Assembly (NCBI GenBank): GCA_019321725.1
Contig: CM033116.1
Coordinates: forward strand, 1,670,642-1,734,641
Source: Paulownia fortunei
Lineage: Eukaryota; Streptophyta; Magnoliopsida; Lamiales; Paulowniaceae
Direction: 5' to 3'
DNA: 64,000 nucleotides
The position numbers and the translations under genes are program-made. The notes beneath the pieces were generated by a model. The model was not told the DNA's origin. It worked only from the letters and a program-made list of their open reading frames with translations, and made no database searches. Of this stretch, positions 38,844 to 51,822 are shown in pieces (position 1 is the stretch's first letter; every line of letters begins with the position of its first letter).

Positions 38844-41800
38844 TTAATTAATAGTTCTGTCGTCCGAAGAACTAGGCAAACCTTTAAGTACATCCCTCAG
38901 AGCATAATAATGGCTATCACATTTGTGGTCTGAAATTAGGTTGCTTGACAACAGTATCCTTTGAAAATGTTCACCTGGGTGTCTTCTCAACAATGTGAAA
39001 TATTCACCATGTTTGTGGTGGCCTTCAGCATCCACATTCCTCTTTAAATAATAGAGTGTCCCTGGTACAAACAAATCCTCAGCTACTTTGTTGGCAGGTT
39101 TTTCGAGTTTTACTTGATCAGAGCTTGTGCTGGGAGGACTGGAAGTTTGACTAAAACTTGTAACCATGGAAACTTCCTTCTTCAAGGGCATCTCTGCAAC
39201 ATTGTAACAGTTTTTACATTACTAACTCACTTCTCCGTTACAAAATAAAATTGTACCATCCATCCATACACCAAATTTTATTGGTAAATAATAAGATGGA
39301 ACCATGTAAATTTGTATGGCATTTGGTTCGACAAATGGCTTGATATGGATGGGTGCCTTTTCAATCTCGGCTTATTTAAACCACCCATTTGCCACATCTA
39401 TTTGAAAGAACTGTGAAGCAGCAAAGCAAAATTCTCATAACTGTGCCCATGAGTCAGCCAGGGTCACACATGAAGAAGGCTGTGAACAGAGAAGCTTGCC
39501 CCGATGCCACATTGGTGTTACAACAATGTTTTGGTGTTTCTGAATTTAAGTGGAGCTGCTCCAACAAATTCCATGTGGGATTGTAACCCCAGAGATTTAT
39601 ATATTTCCTGTCATAAATTATAATTGAAAAACTTAGCCCCATAAGATACAAAACATACCAGAATACTTTGTCTCTCCTCTGAACTTGGCATATTCAGCAA
39701 GTTTTCGAGCTACATCTTGTACAGAAGACACAACTTGCTTTGCATTAGTAACCAGATCTATGACACCTTTCCAATCTTCTCTACTGAAAACACTTACCCT
39801 GACAAAAGCAAAGCAAAAGGTCATCAACCTTTTTAATTATCGACCAACAAAAAGTCCAAGCCAATTAATCTACCCCAGGCCCCAACACTTCCCGATCAAA
39901 ACATGGTAAAAAACCAGTTCATCAAGTTAAATTGAAAACAATTTGACTGACTGAAAGTAGAAACCTTCTCACACCTAACCATATACGTTGTAGTATCTTT
40001 CGTTATTAATGATAAACACCAGATGAGAGAGGTGAAAATTTCAAAAACTATCAAACGAAAATCATTTCCACAGAAATAATAAAGAATTATCTTCCAATTT
40101 TATACTGGGGAGAAGAACATGAGAAAACATGTAAAGGTCAAGTAGACTAGTGATATGGTTAAAATTGCAGATTGTATTGGAAAAGACTATTTGCACTATC
40201 ATCCATTAACTACTTGAAACTAATTAGCAAAAAAAGAAAATAATATATAAACATTTGCAGCTCTTATTGAAAAAAGAAGTCATGGGTAAAAGAAACCTTT
40301 ATTATATGGCCCTAAGAAGTTTTTCATCCACATACTGCTCAATCTAAGAAATTACAAGGTACATTGCAGGCTTCTTATACATGAAAATATCAATTTTTTC
40401 CTCATACCCCAAAATTAAGTTTGTGGATCCATCTAAAAGCTGGTGCTTACTTACCAATCAGTTTCAACAATTTCATTCCTCAATCTTGTTAAAGAAGCAA
40501 CATTTAGCCTTGGGATTATATCATCCTGCATTAACAAAATAAGTTAATAGATTGTGGAACTGTTTATTTTGTATCAAAAAATAAAAAATATAAACAATAG
40601 ATGAACTGAGGGGAGCAGCATATGTATTCAAATGAAAAAATTAACAAGTTGAATGGTAAAATTGGTCAGACCTGCATCACCACTGTGGTCACAAAATCAG
40701 AGCAACTTTCAGCTAGTTCTTTGGAGACACAAGGAGGCGTGGCATATCCAACTGCAGTAATTATATCAGGGCTGAATCCAAGCTCCTTAAACGACTTCTT
40801 ACGAAGCATAATTGCAAGCAAAGAAGCAATTGCACCTCCAAGGGAATGACCGACAAGCCTCAATCTAAAACCCTGTTGATTAATTAGTCTCACAACAATG
40901 GCAATATGAAACTCTTAACAGAACACAACAAGAAAGAGAGAAAAAGAATATTATCAAACCACCTTGTGTTTCTCTATGCACTTTCTGATGGTATCTATCT
41001 CATGATTTAGAAACCAACGAGCAGCCTCAGCTGTGCCAAAATGGGTTGAATAGCCTTCGAATGTGATTTCTTCATGGCCAGAAGATATGATGTCAGTAAT
41101 GAGGTCATAGACAGTGTGAGTTCCACGAATACCAAGAATGACAAGTTTCTTCCGCATGTCAATTCCTATATAATACCCAGGTCTCAACACACTGGAATTT
41201 TTAATAAACTTCACAACATTTCTTTCTCGGAGCATGCTATTCCTTGCCAGACTAGTGGCATTATCTTTATAAGCACCCTTTGCTAGTTCTGTGTGGTATA
41301 TGAGATCCTGAACCTAAATCCCCAAAAATCATTGTTAGATAATTCTCTGTCATGTGACGAAGGAGCGAATCATCACTCACTGCAATTAGAGAATATTTGC
41401 TCCTAAGATAATATATTTCTACTAAAAGAAAAGGGTTTAGATAGTCACAATGGACTCCGAGGAGATCAGTTCTCCCTTCACATCCTCCACAGCACTTGTG
41501 GATGCTTGCCGAAGGTAAATGAGATACAAGCCAATAGTAAGATCACTCAGACTCCAATCCTGAATTCCAAGCTTACTCCTTTGTATACTAGAAAAAATTT
41601 CGGCAAGAGATCTATCAGTAGGTGGCGGTTTGTTTCCAATTCCATTTCCTGTAAAACAAACACTTAGATTCTTTTTCCTTTAACATCTTACAAAAATTTG
41701 GATAAAATCAATTCCTTGAATTTATATTAGAAAAATCAAGTCCGGGGGAATCTAGAGAAAGAGAAAGATAAGCTACGTAACATTTCCTAGTGTCACTTGT

Positions 41801-42752
41801 CCATTTATTATAATCTTCAAAATCCCCTGGTAAACAAATGAGCGCAGCCAGGTGGAAGGTGAGGCAGTTGCGACCTTGACTTCCAAAAAAACTTTCCTTT
41901 CTATGCAAATTTTCTAAAGTTTCAAGCTCCCCCAACAAAAATAAAATGTTCTGTGAACAATTATGAAAGCTTTAAGCTTTGCCCTTCCTTTCCCCATTCT
42001 ACATCCTTCTCGAAACCTGGCCATCCCCACAAAAATTTCCTGGTTCCGGAGTTGTTGGTAACCATGTTTTGACTATTTCCAATCCATTTTTTAAGTGACA
42101 AACTGGAATTACTTGAGTTGCATACTCTAAATGATATCCACAAACCATTAAAAGGGTCATCACCTAACCTAACTCATTAAAATTCAATAACGATATACAA
42201 GAATAGAAAAGGAATACAAAAATTACCAAAACATGCAACCTCAACCAGCAAAACTTAAAACTCAAACGGGAAAGTTTATTGTAGCAAAATCGCAACTTTG
42301 AATCAACTATTCCACAAAATCATCCGAAAACAGAGAAAAAACCAAACCTGTTGGAAGAGCCCACTTGTACAACTGCAAAGCGGGTTCAAGGGCTTTACCA
42401 AGCCAAGCAATTTCAGGCTTCCATTTATTATTATAACCGCTCAAATCGTCCTCCGACGAACTGTAATCTTTCATGCCCGAGTCATAACTTGTGGGATTAT
42501 TTTCTAACTTATCATAACCTTTTTTACTTTTCAATTCATCACCATCTGCCTTCGACCACTGGAAGCGGTTTAGAATATTGTACGCGTATTTCTTGTATAA
42601 ATCCTCCTTCTTCAATAACCTCATGCTCCTACTAAAATCTGCAAGCAAAAAAGGAAGCTTAATAACATGTTGATAATCGTGAATTGAGTAGATTGAGAAG
42701 AAGAAGACTGACCCATGCTGTTGAAGAATTGTTTAATGGGTATTTTAGACAT
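38844..42752 (-). CDS. class 3 lipase-like alpha/beta-hydrolase, eight exons
   Basis: Minus-strand exons 42752-42713, 42638-42348, 41648-41449, 41313-40963, 40872-40672, 40525-40455, 39798-39659 and 39193-38844 join in frame to 547 residues, all with GT-AG introns. The first exon encodes only 13 full codons (MSKIPIKQFFNSM). The lipase_3 core includes GTHTVYDLITDI (oxyanion and lid side) and the nucleophile elbow VGHSLGGAIASLL, with Ser about 304. An Asp-rich DDIIPRL follows at about 362, and a candidate catalytic His lies in SDHKCDSHYYAL near the C-terminus. There is no signal peptide or membrane segment. This architecture matches the plant group annotated as calmodulin-binding heat-shock or DAGL-like lipases (At2g42450 type). 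The substrate, probably an acylglycerol or membrane lipid, is not shown by the sequence. The frame is fully intact. Confidence 0.92.
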
Positions 42753-43982
42753 ATCACAGTCTGTCGATTGAAGAAATGGGGTGTACTAGAGAAAGACGAC
42801 TATGGGGGGTGGTGATTGTTAACAGTCTACACCTGTAACACCTCAATAGTCGATTTCTGTTTTTGTAGGACCGTTTAAAAGTGTAACACAACCCCAGGGG
42901 GTGGGGGAGGGTGGGGAAATGAAAATACTTCAACATTGGAAGGGCGTTATAGTCTTTTTGAAATAACCTATCTTGGGTCTGTGGACCATTATAGTCCACA
43001 AAGCTTACCCATAGCATGTATTAGATTATATGGGATTTGTAATTGAATTTTGAACAATCCAAGCCTTATAATCAATTGGGCTCTGCCCATATCGGAAACC
43101 CAACCCAGCCCAGGAGCCAGTCAATCTAGCCTAAGCACATGTACGTCATATATGTATAATATATATTTAAATATACAATTAGCATTAATTATATATATAT
43201 GGCACAAATATATGATATGAAATACAAAATAAAATACGAAATTAGAACAGAGAATCTGAAATAAATGAATAAATCATGAATCATCAACCGCGCATTGAGC
43301 ATTGAGCATCTCTCATGCTTACCAGAACCTCATAGACTATAAATAGTGATTTTAAGGTTGCAAAAGCTGATGCTTCCGTTGTTCTGCCCCTAGGAAACCA
43401 ATACATTAGAATGCGTACCAAAAACATAGCAGCATTGTATTAAGACAATGCAACCGTAAAAGAATGTAGAATGCTGGTTTCAAAGATAATGAGCTGGTCA
43501 GAATTATTGATCTCTGAATACAAATCAATGATGTACATTTTATTTTACCAAACTGATACAAGGTATCACCAGATCACTAAACAGGAGATCCAAATTATGA
43601 ACCTAAACAAGATTGCGGGGTTGCTTTAAAATTATAGTTCCTGTGACACCCACAGCACAGCCCAATGGAATCTGATTCCACTTGGATTATTTACACAACA
43701 GATGAGTTCACACCAGCAATTGCTTCCACGAAAGATAATAATAACAGTTTATTCATCTTTGATAAACTTCCAAACATGATGATCGTATGAAACAAATATC
43801 TCTACTTCTTGTCCAAGTTCAGTTGGATAAAAAGAAAAAAGAAAAAAAAATGAATCGAGATAAAATGATGTGAAAACTCGACTTTCAATTCTCAGACATT
43901 TTGATCATACACAGTTCTCTTCGTTCGTTCTGCAAAAAGAAGGCAATTCGGATTACAAAGACTATGAAAAGCTCTAAGACTA
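42753..43982. other. lipase promoter and TGD1 3' flank
   Basis: The lipase gene starts at 42752 on the minus strand, so the part up to about 43000 is its upstream region. It holds a G-rich GGGGGTGGGGGAGGGTGGGG at about 42897-42916. The part near 43500-43982 is the probable TGD1 3' UTR. No other gene is seen. Confidence 0.5.
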
Positions 43983-45193
43983 TCACATACAATTTTTCAG
44001 TGAATCTCCAGCTCCTTGAAAGAAGCAATAAGAGAGAGCAAAGTCAGCAACAAAAATCCCGACGAGAGAGACAACCACAGCTGATGTTGTCAATTCTCCA
44101 ACACCTTTGGCACCTCCCAAAGTTGTAACACCCCATGCACAGCTCACAACAGATATTATTGCGCCAAATACTTGGGACTTGATCATTGCACTGATTATAT
44201 CCCATGACTTAAGAGCTCTTTGAGCAGAATCTAATATTATGTTTATGCTGATCCCATAAACACCATCAGCTAGGAGAGCACTGGATGCCATTCCTACTGT
44301 AAAACACATTAGCGTTAAAAAAGGTAGAGCAATATAGGAAGCTAGCACTCTTGGTGTCACCAGATAATCAACAGGATTTGCACCAAGGACTCTCAGCGTG
44401 TCAGTTTGCTCAGAAACCTGCATTGTACCTAATTCTGCAGCAAATGCACTTCCAATACGCCCGGCAACTACAATTGATGTGACCACAGGACTGAGCTCCC
44501 TTGAAAATGCAAGGGCTAAAACCCCACCAACAGATCTATTCAACCCTAATCTGGTAAATTCCCTCACAAATTGGATGGTGAAGGCCATGCCAACAAAAGC
44601 CGATGTCAAGAGACAGACACCAACTGATTTAGGTCCAACTCTCTCCAGCTGTTGGAGAGTGTTTTTCCCGTGAACTTTACCCTTTATAGTCCTGATAATT
44701 ACCTGCCCTGCCAATATAAGAACAGATAATCCTCTCCATAAGTACCTAGGAGGTGACCATTTACTCAGGAACGTCCCTATTTCGTGATTCACTACAGGAA
44801 TTTCACTTGCTTGTTCTTCAGACTCTGAGACACCAGGGTGACCATCACCTGTATTGAGAATAACAAAAAACTTGCTCTGTCGTACAGGACGAAATAGCCT
44901 GTGAGTCTTTGCCCCCTCAGCAAAATCAGCTTTTCTGGCAAGGCACCCTAAGCTCAAAGATTTAATTTTTGCTGGACAACTTAAATTGAAAGAGCTTCCT
45001 CTGCAAGATGGGAGTTAAAAATGGTTTGACAAGATAAACACTGAATAAGAAACCAAAAATAAAACCGAAAGTTCTACGCATTCACAAAATCTACATGTGC
45101 ATCCCTATATTGTGTGTCTGCATGTAAAGAGAGAAAGAAAAGAGACCTGTCGGATGCGAAAAAGACTGGGCGAATCTGAGCAGCTGCTAGCAT
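43983..45193 (-). CDS. TGD1: TGD1, permease of the chloroplast inner-envelope lipid importer
   Basis: Two coding exons, 45193-45147 and 45000-43983, give 354 residues. The first exon encodes MLAAAQIRPVFFASD and, with the start of exon 2, forms a Ser-, Lys- and Arg-rich, acid-poor chloroplast transit peptide. From about residue 115 it is an MlaE/ABC-1 permease domain: GPKSVGVCLLTSAFVGMAF, the conserved GGVLALAFSRELSPVVT, AGRIGSAFAAELGTMQVSEQ and the LRVLGANPVDYLV loop that contacts the ATPase, with about five hydrophobic segments. TGD1 works with TGD2 (substrate-binding) and TGD3 (ATPase) in the inner envelope to import ER-derived lipid for galactolipid synthesis. Length is close to the Arabidopsis protein. 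The frame is intact and single-copy-like. A leader intron lies upstream. Confidence 0.95.
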
Positions 45194-45279
45194 GTTAGGC
45201 CCTCTCTGTTACGTATAAACACTCCACTCCTCTATCTTTGGGAAGCGAGACTTGCAAGTGTCTGAGCTATAGATATGTG

Positions 45280-46087
45280 CTAAAAAATATACCAAAAATG
45301 GTTGGATGCTTGCAAAGAAGTTAAAACTGCTTTTTCTTAAATCCACTAGCTACTAAGTAACTAGGCCAGCACAACAGAAACTATCAGGTGGTGGTGAATG
45401 AAAAATGAAACCACGAAAAGCCCATGTCAACCTTGTAAACTGCAGTTACAAAGAGATTACAAGTAGAGTTAATATCATGATCAGTTAATATCAGAGAGAT
45501 TTCAGACAAACAACCTCAAACAACTTCATTAAAATGATAAAACATCTCTTCCAAAGCAATTCATGAACAAGCCATAAACAAAAACTGGAATTCACATATT
45601 CCCCAGTATGTGGGAACTAGACACTATTAAAGCCATCAGTCAAGGAAGCAATGATGAACATTTGGCATAACAAATTTGTAATCGAACTATGTGTTATAGG
45701 AACTTCTAGAAAAATAATGGCTCATTCACTCCACCCAATAGAAAACTATTAACCACTTTTGACAGCAGTAAAATTAAAGAAACGGGCTTTTTGTCTCAAA
45801 ATTCTTAATGTTAACACAAAAAAGGGTAGTCCACAAGAATCTAAAACCAATATTCAATCATCAAATTTAGCAGCCAAAATGAACTGTGAATATCAAGAAT
45901 TCAGAAAATCAGCAGTAAAAGTTAAAGAAAAAGGAACCCACAAGCCAAGATAGCAGTATTTTTATACAAATAATTCAAGAAATGAATGGAAAGATGCCAA
46001 GAAAGGTATAAATAAGTACACACAAAAAGGCTAAACATTTAGCAAGGAAAAGAAAACTGAGAGATTTGCGAAGAGGAGGGCACTTAC
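45280..46087 (-). other. probable 5'-leader intron of TGD1
   Basis: On the minus strand CTGGAG/GTAAGTG gives a consensus donor at 46087, and ATTTTTTAG gives an acceptor ending at 45280, 87 nt before the TGD1 ATG. The exon upstream of 46087 lacks a usable reading frame, so it would be untranslated. Leader introns often raise expression of plant housekeeping genes. Inferred from splice consensus only. Confidence 0.55.
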
Positions 46088-46259
46088 CTCCAGGTTCTAG
46101 ATAAATAATAAGACTGAGAATTAGAAACTAGAATGCAGATTAAGCGAGCGCGGAGTTGGGGTGTGGGCCGGGGGTGGTATAAACCGCTGGCTCTTGCCCT
46201 TTCAGTCTTCACCAAACCCTGCAGGTGAGAAAGAACGCATCTTTGAATCGATTAAAACT

Positions 46260-46921
46260 CGAACAGTTCTAATCGAAAACCAGTCCGGTCTGGCTCCCGT
46301 TGCTTAAATTTTGTGAGGAGAATCATACTGTTGTAAACTTACAATATTCGGAGTTTATTAAATGAATTATGGAAATTTATTTGGGTACTTTGGTATGGTC
46401 TTAAAAAAAATAACAAGTGGGAGCTCTCCTTTCAATTATGAGCAATTCTCCTCTCTCTCTCTCTAAATTTTTTTGTTAAATTTCTTTTAAACAACAATTT
46501 ACTATGTAATTTTATTAAATTCAGGATTATCAAATTTATTTATGCGGATTAGTGCTTCGGCCTTGCCTCTAAATCTTGATATAGAAGATCCAAATTATTT
46601 GTCCACACACCATTACATTCTTATATAATAGTTTTGTCACTTAAAAATAAAGAAAGAATAAATTTTCAGACTCAACAAGTTTAGACCTTCATAACAAGAA
46701 TACTTTAACTGCGTTGGTGCATCACTAAGTAAATTACTAGTTTCACAATATCAAGAAAAGAGAAAGTGTGATTATCGTAAAATCTTTGCAACAAAAGAAA
46801 TTGGATCTTGTTCTGGAGCCCAACTGGAGGCCAATCTTTTCACGTTTAACAACAATGCAAAAATCTCTACTATCATTGATGCACTTCATAAGCAATGTGA
46901 TGCTGTTAGGTGAAGCCAAAA
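46260..46921. other. intergenic, no gene seen
   Basis: Upstream flank of TGD1 and 3' flank of the small gene at 46922-47413. A short CT run lies at about 46450-46465. Nothing else is seen. Confidence 0.5.
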
Positions 46922-47413
46922 TCAGCACCAACCATTAGGCCATCTTTTCTTGGAGTTCCATTTGGGAAACCATCTGGAGCCTAAATTTGAACCCAGCGTT
47001 GTTGTGCTCTGCTTGTGAGGTCGCCACATTAGCCTCCGGAGGAGCCCTTTCCGACATGGGGTGGCTGTATATTCGTACTTGGATGCATCAGTCTTAGAGA
47101 AGCTGAAAATTTCGTCGCCAATGGTGGTGGTTGGTGGAGAGCTGAAAATTTCATTTTCGATGGTTGTTGATGGGAAGACTTGATCGCGGTCTCTAATGGT
47201 GTTGAGCCTTAAATACCTCTGGTCAAGAGACTCCTTGGGGATGCTTCTGGCTAGCAAGGGAGATGCACCACCCCAGTTGTTTGTGCCGAATGAAGGGTGT
47301 TGGGGTGTCCTGAACTCTAACAGTTCCCTCTGCCTCATCCCTTCTGTTCCACGTTTATGTTTTGCCTTCTTTGGAATTACTTCTTCCAGAATCCTATATA
47401 TACTTCTTTGCAA
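46922..47413 (-). CDS. unidentified small basic protein, C-terminal exon
   Basis: A 163-codon open frame on the minus strand with a coding-like composition and no low complexity. It starts without an ATG; the first in-frame ATG is at about 47338, giving 138 residues. Otherwise an upstream exon supplies the start: a plausible acceptor ATTGTCCAG lies at about 47430, but the frame directly after it has a TGA. Notable stretches are LEFRTPQHPSFGTNNWGG, then a Thr/Ser/Pro-rich part with two similar ENEIFSS and GDEIFSF phrases, and a very basic, Trp-rich end (RRLMWRPHK, RWFPKWNSKKRWPNGWC). I recognise no named domain. No signal peptide or membrane segment is visible. Confidence 0.55.
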   Translation of the reverse strand: MQRSIYRILEEVIPKKAKHKRGTEGMRQRELLEFRTPQHPSFGTNNWGGASPLLARSIPKESLDQRYLRLNTIRDRDQVFPSTTIENEIFSSPPTTTIGDEIFSFSKTDASKYEYTATPCRKGLLRRLMWRPHKQSTTTLGSNLGSRWFPKWNSKKRWPNGWC

Positions 47414-48319
47414 TTTACTCCATCACCTGGACAATATAGGAGTAAATTCTCAAGTGAATGACGTATAGAATGCTGTCATTGAGCTTATCAAAATGCACTT
47501 ATAGGAATTTAAAAGAATGGAAACTTTAACTTGCATGTCTCAGATCCCAAACTTCTGTAATAGCGCTTTTTGATATGCCTAAAGCATCAAATGCTGTCAT
47601 TTATGGGTATTCTGTGGCTATGTGGTATTTATTTAAAAGCATGCTTAGTGATGGTCACCATATAGTCTATATTCATGATAATAGTTTTTAATGGTGACTT
47701 GAAGACAAAGAGGCAGCGATTACTTCAAGAACTGGAACAATGCTAACATCTTTATGTTGATAAGAACCATAGCAATGCAACAAAGGATTTGCTTAGCTGG
47801 CTGATACATATTGATACCATTGTTTGACTGTATCCATATACTTGGATAAGGGGTTATTCGAGTATTCAGTTTTATTCTGAATCGCGAAAACTGGAGATAG
47901 GTTGATTGTGCCTTAGACTGTAACTCAACATAGAACTTTAGTTTAACTACATACGAGGATTCGGAGAAACTAGTATCTTGGCCTTGGCTTGTTAAGAAAT
48001 ACAAAAGCTCACCAAATTTGCAGGTCGAAAGAGTACACATGCCCGATCTCAACAATGGGGAAAAGCTTTGAAGGGAATTAATTGTATAGCACCAGATGAA
48101 GCAAAAGAAATATCTATAGGATGGCACTTCACATTTCAACTAGTATTCTTTGATTCGCTCACTTGGCCTTGGCTAGTCTTGTGCGAATAGCTTCAGGACT
48201 TGTGTATCATGTTAACACTGCAAGGGATCTTTTTAAGCAACACCAAAAACCCATATAATAAAAACCTGGCGCCACTACACAGAACCCAAAATGGTGTCTT
48301 AGTCATGGTATAGAAATTC
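47414..48319. other. gap between the small gene and the CDT1 pseudogene
   Basis: An open frame of 139 codons at 47720-48139 (minus) shows no domain and reads as chance. The stretch may hold the 5' exon of the gene at 46922-47413, which I could not place. Confidence 0.4.
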
Positions 48320-51300
48320 AGGGACTTACCATAACTTGAGATCTCAACTGGATGCTGACTTTTCATAAATCCATTTAGTGGCTAGTTCTTGCAGTGTTGA
48401 TCTTCGACCTTTGCGTAAAAGGAAAACCGGATTGAGCTCAAATTGAACGTCTAAGATACAAAGAGGCTAAGTTTCTCATTGTTAAAGGCCAGGCTTACTT
48501 CTGTCAACCACATCTAAATGGTCAGCTATTGTTTTCTGTATAAGCTCCTCTTTTGTGACAACAGATCGTTAGATTGATTGAAATAAGAAATAGATCGTGT
48601 CAAAAAACTAGGGTAGCTGGCAATCATTTGCCATCTCATTTTGCTTGTGAGATGGCTGGATCCTGCTAAATTGATGCTCGTCTCTCTTTTTCTCGTATGT
48701 AAAATTAGACAAGAGATGAACCAAAGGGATATCTAATTTCAGTGAAGTAATATAATGTGTATTTGGATACGATGTTACAATCAAAAGTATGGTAAGTTGG
48801 CAGTGTATTTACCAATCGTAGGAGAGACTCTGGGAGAATGTCAAAAATGTCATCATCAGCTGATAAATTTCAACTCCTACTAAATTTGTCATTAACTTTG
48901 GCACTCTTCACAGGAGTGTCGAATTCAAAGGCCTATTAGGAGGTGGCCGCCTGACCAATTTGCTAAGCAATCCAGACAACTCATCAGTAAGGCTCATGTA
49001 GCATCTTTTAGGCGGCTGAAGCATGGGTGTAGCACTCATCAGTTTCACTGGAGTAGATGAAAGTTCCACTGGAGTTCTGAGTATGGATGCTGTTCCAATC
49101 CTCAATCTCCATCCTCAGTAGTATTCATACTTTTCGCAGGGGTTTCTGGAAGAGGAGATGGCGGTACATAGGCTGAACAAGCACCATAACATTTTACCTT
49201 ATTTGTTTGTTTCAGTGATAATATGGAAGGAGATCTGGCAGCAAATGCACTAATTTCCTTCTCAGAGGGACTTTCAGCAAACTTAGGTTCTGAATCAACT
49301 GAAGCATGGCCAGTAATAACTCATTGCTCTTGCTTTAAGCTTTCTGGGTGATGGCCAGAACCCCTTTGTGAGAAGCACCTCCTGAATGATGGAGACAGAT
49401 GCAACGCTATGGCTGGCTGTCCTCTTGACAATGCCACACCGGATGTCTCACACGTCAAAGATGAAGCTGAGGCTTGAAGTCAGTTTGTACTTGCATCTCC
49501 TTTCAGTTGACTAAATGGCTCTGGTATTGCTTTCTCTGAAACTTCACTACCCTGAATGCAGATGTGGCAATTTGTTAGTAACATGGAATCAGGTAGAACA
49601 ACATCACCAGAAAATACTTAGAATAGACATGATGATGTAACAATTACAAACATGATCGAACCTTGTATCTTGACTACTTAGCAAGGCCGCCTCTTAGGTT
49701 CTAGTGACTCTTGAACCTTTAAACAGCAAACATCTCACTTACAAGAAAATTCCGATGGATGGCCAAATGGATATATGCAGGACTTGAGGAAAAAGTTAGA
49801 ACAGAGCTAATGCATTTGCTGCATGCACCTAAAATCACATAAACTTTTCAACTTATGGGTCTTAAAAAAGGACTAATCCCAAAAGCAAGCTTGTCTCATC
49901 TATCTGTAACATTGTTAGAGAGCAGTAACCATCTGAAAATGAGTATAATGTCCAAGACATGAACATGGTGCAGGAGCCTAAACCACATCAAGTTGAAAAA
50001 AAGTTTAATCCCACAGTAGGAGGGCTGATAAAACATAATTTTGAATAAGAATGCATGCTACCTCCAGGTGAGATTGAAGAAGTCCAAAAGCCGGTCAGGA
50101 AAGAATTTCCCATCAACTGCACATTTCGACTACAAGAACTTGACTTCCTTTGAGTCTCAATTGCTTCAATATTCAATGTAACAAGAAGATCTGGCTTCAT
50201 ACAGCTTGTGCGCTCATCATACTGGAGGACTTTTCTAATCTCAACGGCCTTGGGTAAAATAAGCTTCAATTGAGCTAAGCGGCTTAGCGTAAACCTCCTG
50301 AAATTTTAAACTAAACCACCAATAAAAAATGTCAACAATAAAAAAGTCATCAATGAAAGATATATAAATAGGATTCCGCACCTATCAGTTAAACTTTCAA
50401 TTTGGAGCTAATATTGGTAAAAGTTGTCGAAGTTCTCTTTAACTGTAGCAGCCGAATTGAGCTGTCCAAGCTGTTCAAGAATTTATCCAACAACTCATAC
50501 CTGTAATATACATCAACCTTAATATATAACATCTTTCTAAAAAAATCAATCAAGATATCCTAAACAAAGGGCAAGAAAGTTATTAACCAACCAGATTTTT
50601 TAACTAACCATTACCAAGGAATAATTTAAAACAAGCACATATTTTAGAGGAGTTCAAAACTAAAGATTCCACGGACATAACCCACAAATTATAAAAAGAA
50701 AAAACAGACTAAATCTTGTGCGTGCAAAATAAAATGATTTTTTTATTTTCTCTAGGTAATTATAATGAAACGAATAAAACCAATTTGTTTTCTTTTTATT
50801 TAACACAAGAAATCAAACTCCAAAGCTAAATCTTATCAAAGATATGAAAAAAATTGAGAATTTCATTTCAAGAATTCACTTATAAAGCAGTAAAACGAAA
50901 CTCAGATAGCGGCACATATAGATCTTCAATCAGATACACATTTTATATATTGACAAAATTTTCATAAAAGCTAAAACCCTCAAAACTTTCATGGAAGAAT
51001 TTCAAATTGGGACTTACTTTTCCTGAAGCTGATCAGCATTAACAGACTTTTTCTTCGACTTGGCAGCCGAAGATCCCGGCCCAAATCAATGTCATCTTTG
51101 CCTGAGAGCAACGGGTCGATCATCATGATCGGATCCCCGTTCTCCAGAGCTTCAGCGCCTCCTGTCTGACTCCTATTAACGAGAGCACCGCACTCCGGTG
51201 GCGCAACCTGCTAGGGGGTCCACTGGCTTCCCAGGAGTTTTTATGCTCCATGGATTCGGGTCAGGGTAAGAACTTTCCGGGTCCTCTGAACCGACGGTGC

Positions 51301-51365
51301 TGGTGATGGATTGTCTTCTTGGACTTGAATGAATGCAATGGCGAAGATTTATCGGCTGAATCCAT
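48320..51365 (-). pseudogene. CDT1 (DNA replication licensing factor) pseudogene, full-length, introns kept
   Basis: Minus-strand blocks follow plant CDT1 from end to end. The start is at 51365 (MDSADKSSPLHSFKSKK). KSKKKSVNADQLQ sits before a donor at 51017. Then come 50500-50382 (YELLDKFLNSLDSSIRLLQL), 50297-50062 (RRFTLSRLAQLKLILP, YDERTSCMKPDLLVTLN), 49551-48813 (TPVELSSTPVKLMSATP, LQPPKRCYMS), about 48700-48490 (TKEELIQKTIADHLDVVDR) and about 48410-48330 (LQELATKWIYEKSASS). Splice sites are mostly kept, so this is not a processed copy. Disruptions include a frameshift in the first exon, one at 50399-50403, one inside 50062-50297, two in 49551-48813, and in-frame stops at several points, one replacing a codon in FQSI-x-RSVVTKEE. 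Functional CDT1 loads MCM helicase at origins; this copy cannot encode it, so an intact paralog must exist elsewhere. Confidence 0.9.
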
Positions 51366-51822
51366 TGCTCGCACGCACACAGTAGCAGTGTTCTGGCTAT
51401 GTGTACTGTAGGTAAGTAAGCGGCGACGATTTTCTTTTGGCGGGGAAGGCTTGCCAGGTCAGCAATTGGCGCCACCTGGATGGGAGAAGGGTGTGTATGT
51501 AATTTCACTGCTGAGTAGGTTTTGGGCCTTTTGGACCTTTGAGAGTCCTCGTCAAGATAGTTTGTCCGAGTTCCCAGTTGGGCTGAGTGGATCCGTAGTC
51601 CAACTGACCACCATTTTAAAGCTGATAATTCACTTTGAAGATGGGCCCATAAAATTCTGTTTATGAGTGAGTTTTGGGCCTTTTGGACCTTTTGGACCTT
51701 TTGGACCTTTGGTTCATATTATATGGGTTGGGCACGTGAAGGTCCAGTTTGTATATAACCCAGACGAAGCCGAACGATAGTATCTTTAAGATGAAGAAAG
51801 GGAGAGCGTGTACTATTTTCCT
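51366..51822. promoter_or_regulatory. divergent intergenic promoter region between the CDT1 pseudogene and ATG9
   Basis: About 450 bp lies between the CDT1 start and the probable ATG9 leader. It has several TGGGCC/GGCCCA motifs (about 51526, 51640, 51676), the site II element bound by TCP factors in cell-cycle and housekeeping genes. TTTTGGACC is repeated three times in tandem at about 51680-51710, and a related copy is at about 51530-51542. Regulatory role is inferred from motif and position. Confidence 0.5.

Noticed and set aside
47720..48139. 139-codon frame on the minus strand
   Set aside because: No domain, no coding-like neighbours, and it overlaps DNA between a pseudogene and another gene; likely chance.
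48320..51365. Processed (reverse-transcribed) CDT1 copy
   Set aside because: Intron positions with splice sites are kept between the exon-like blocks and no poly(A) tail or target duplication is seen.
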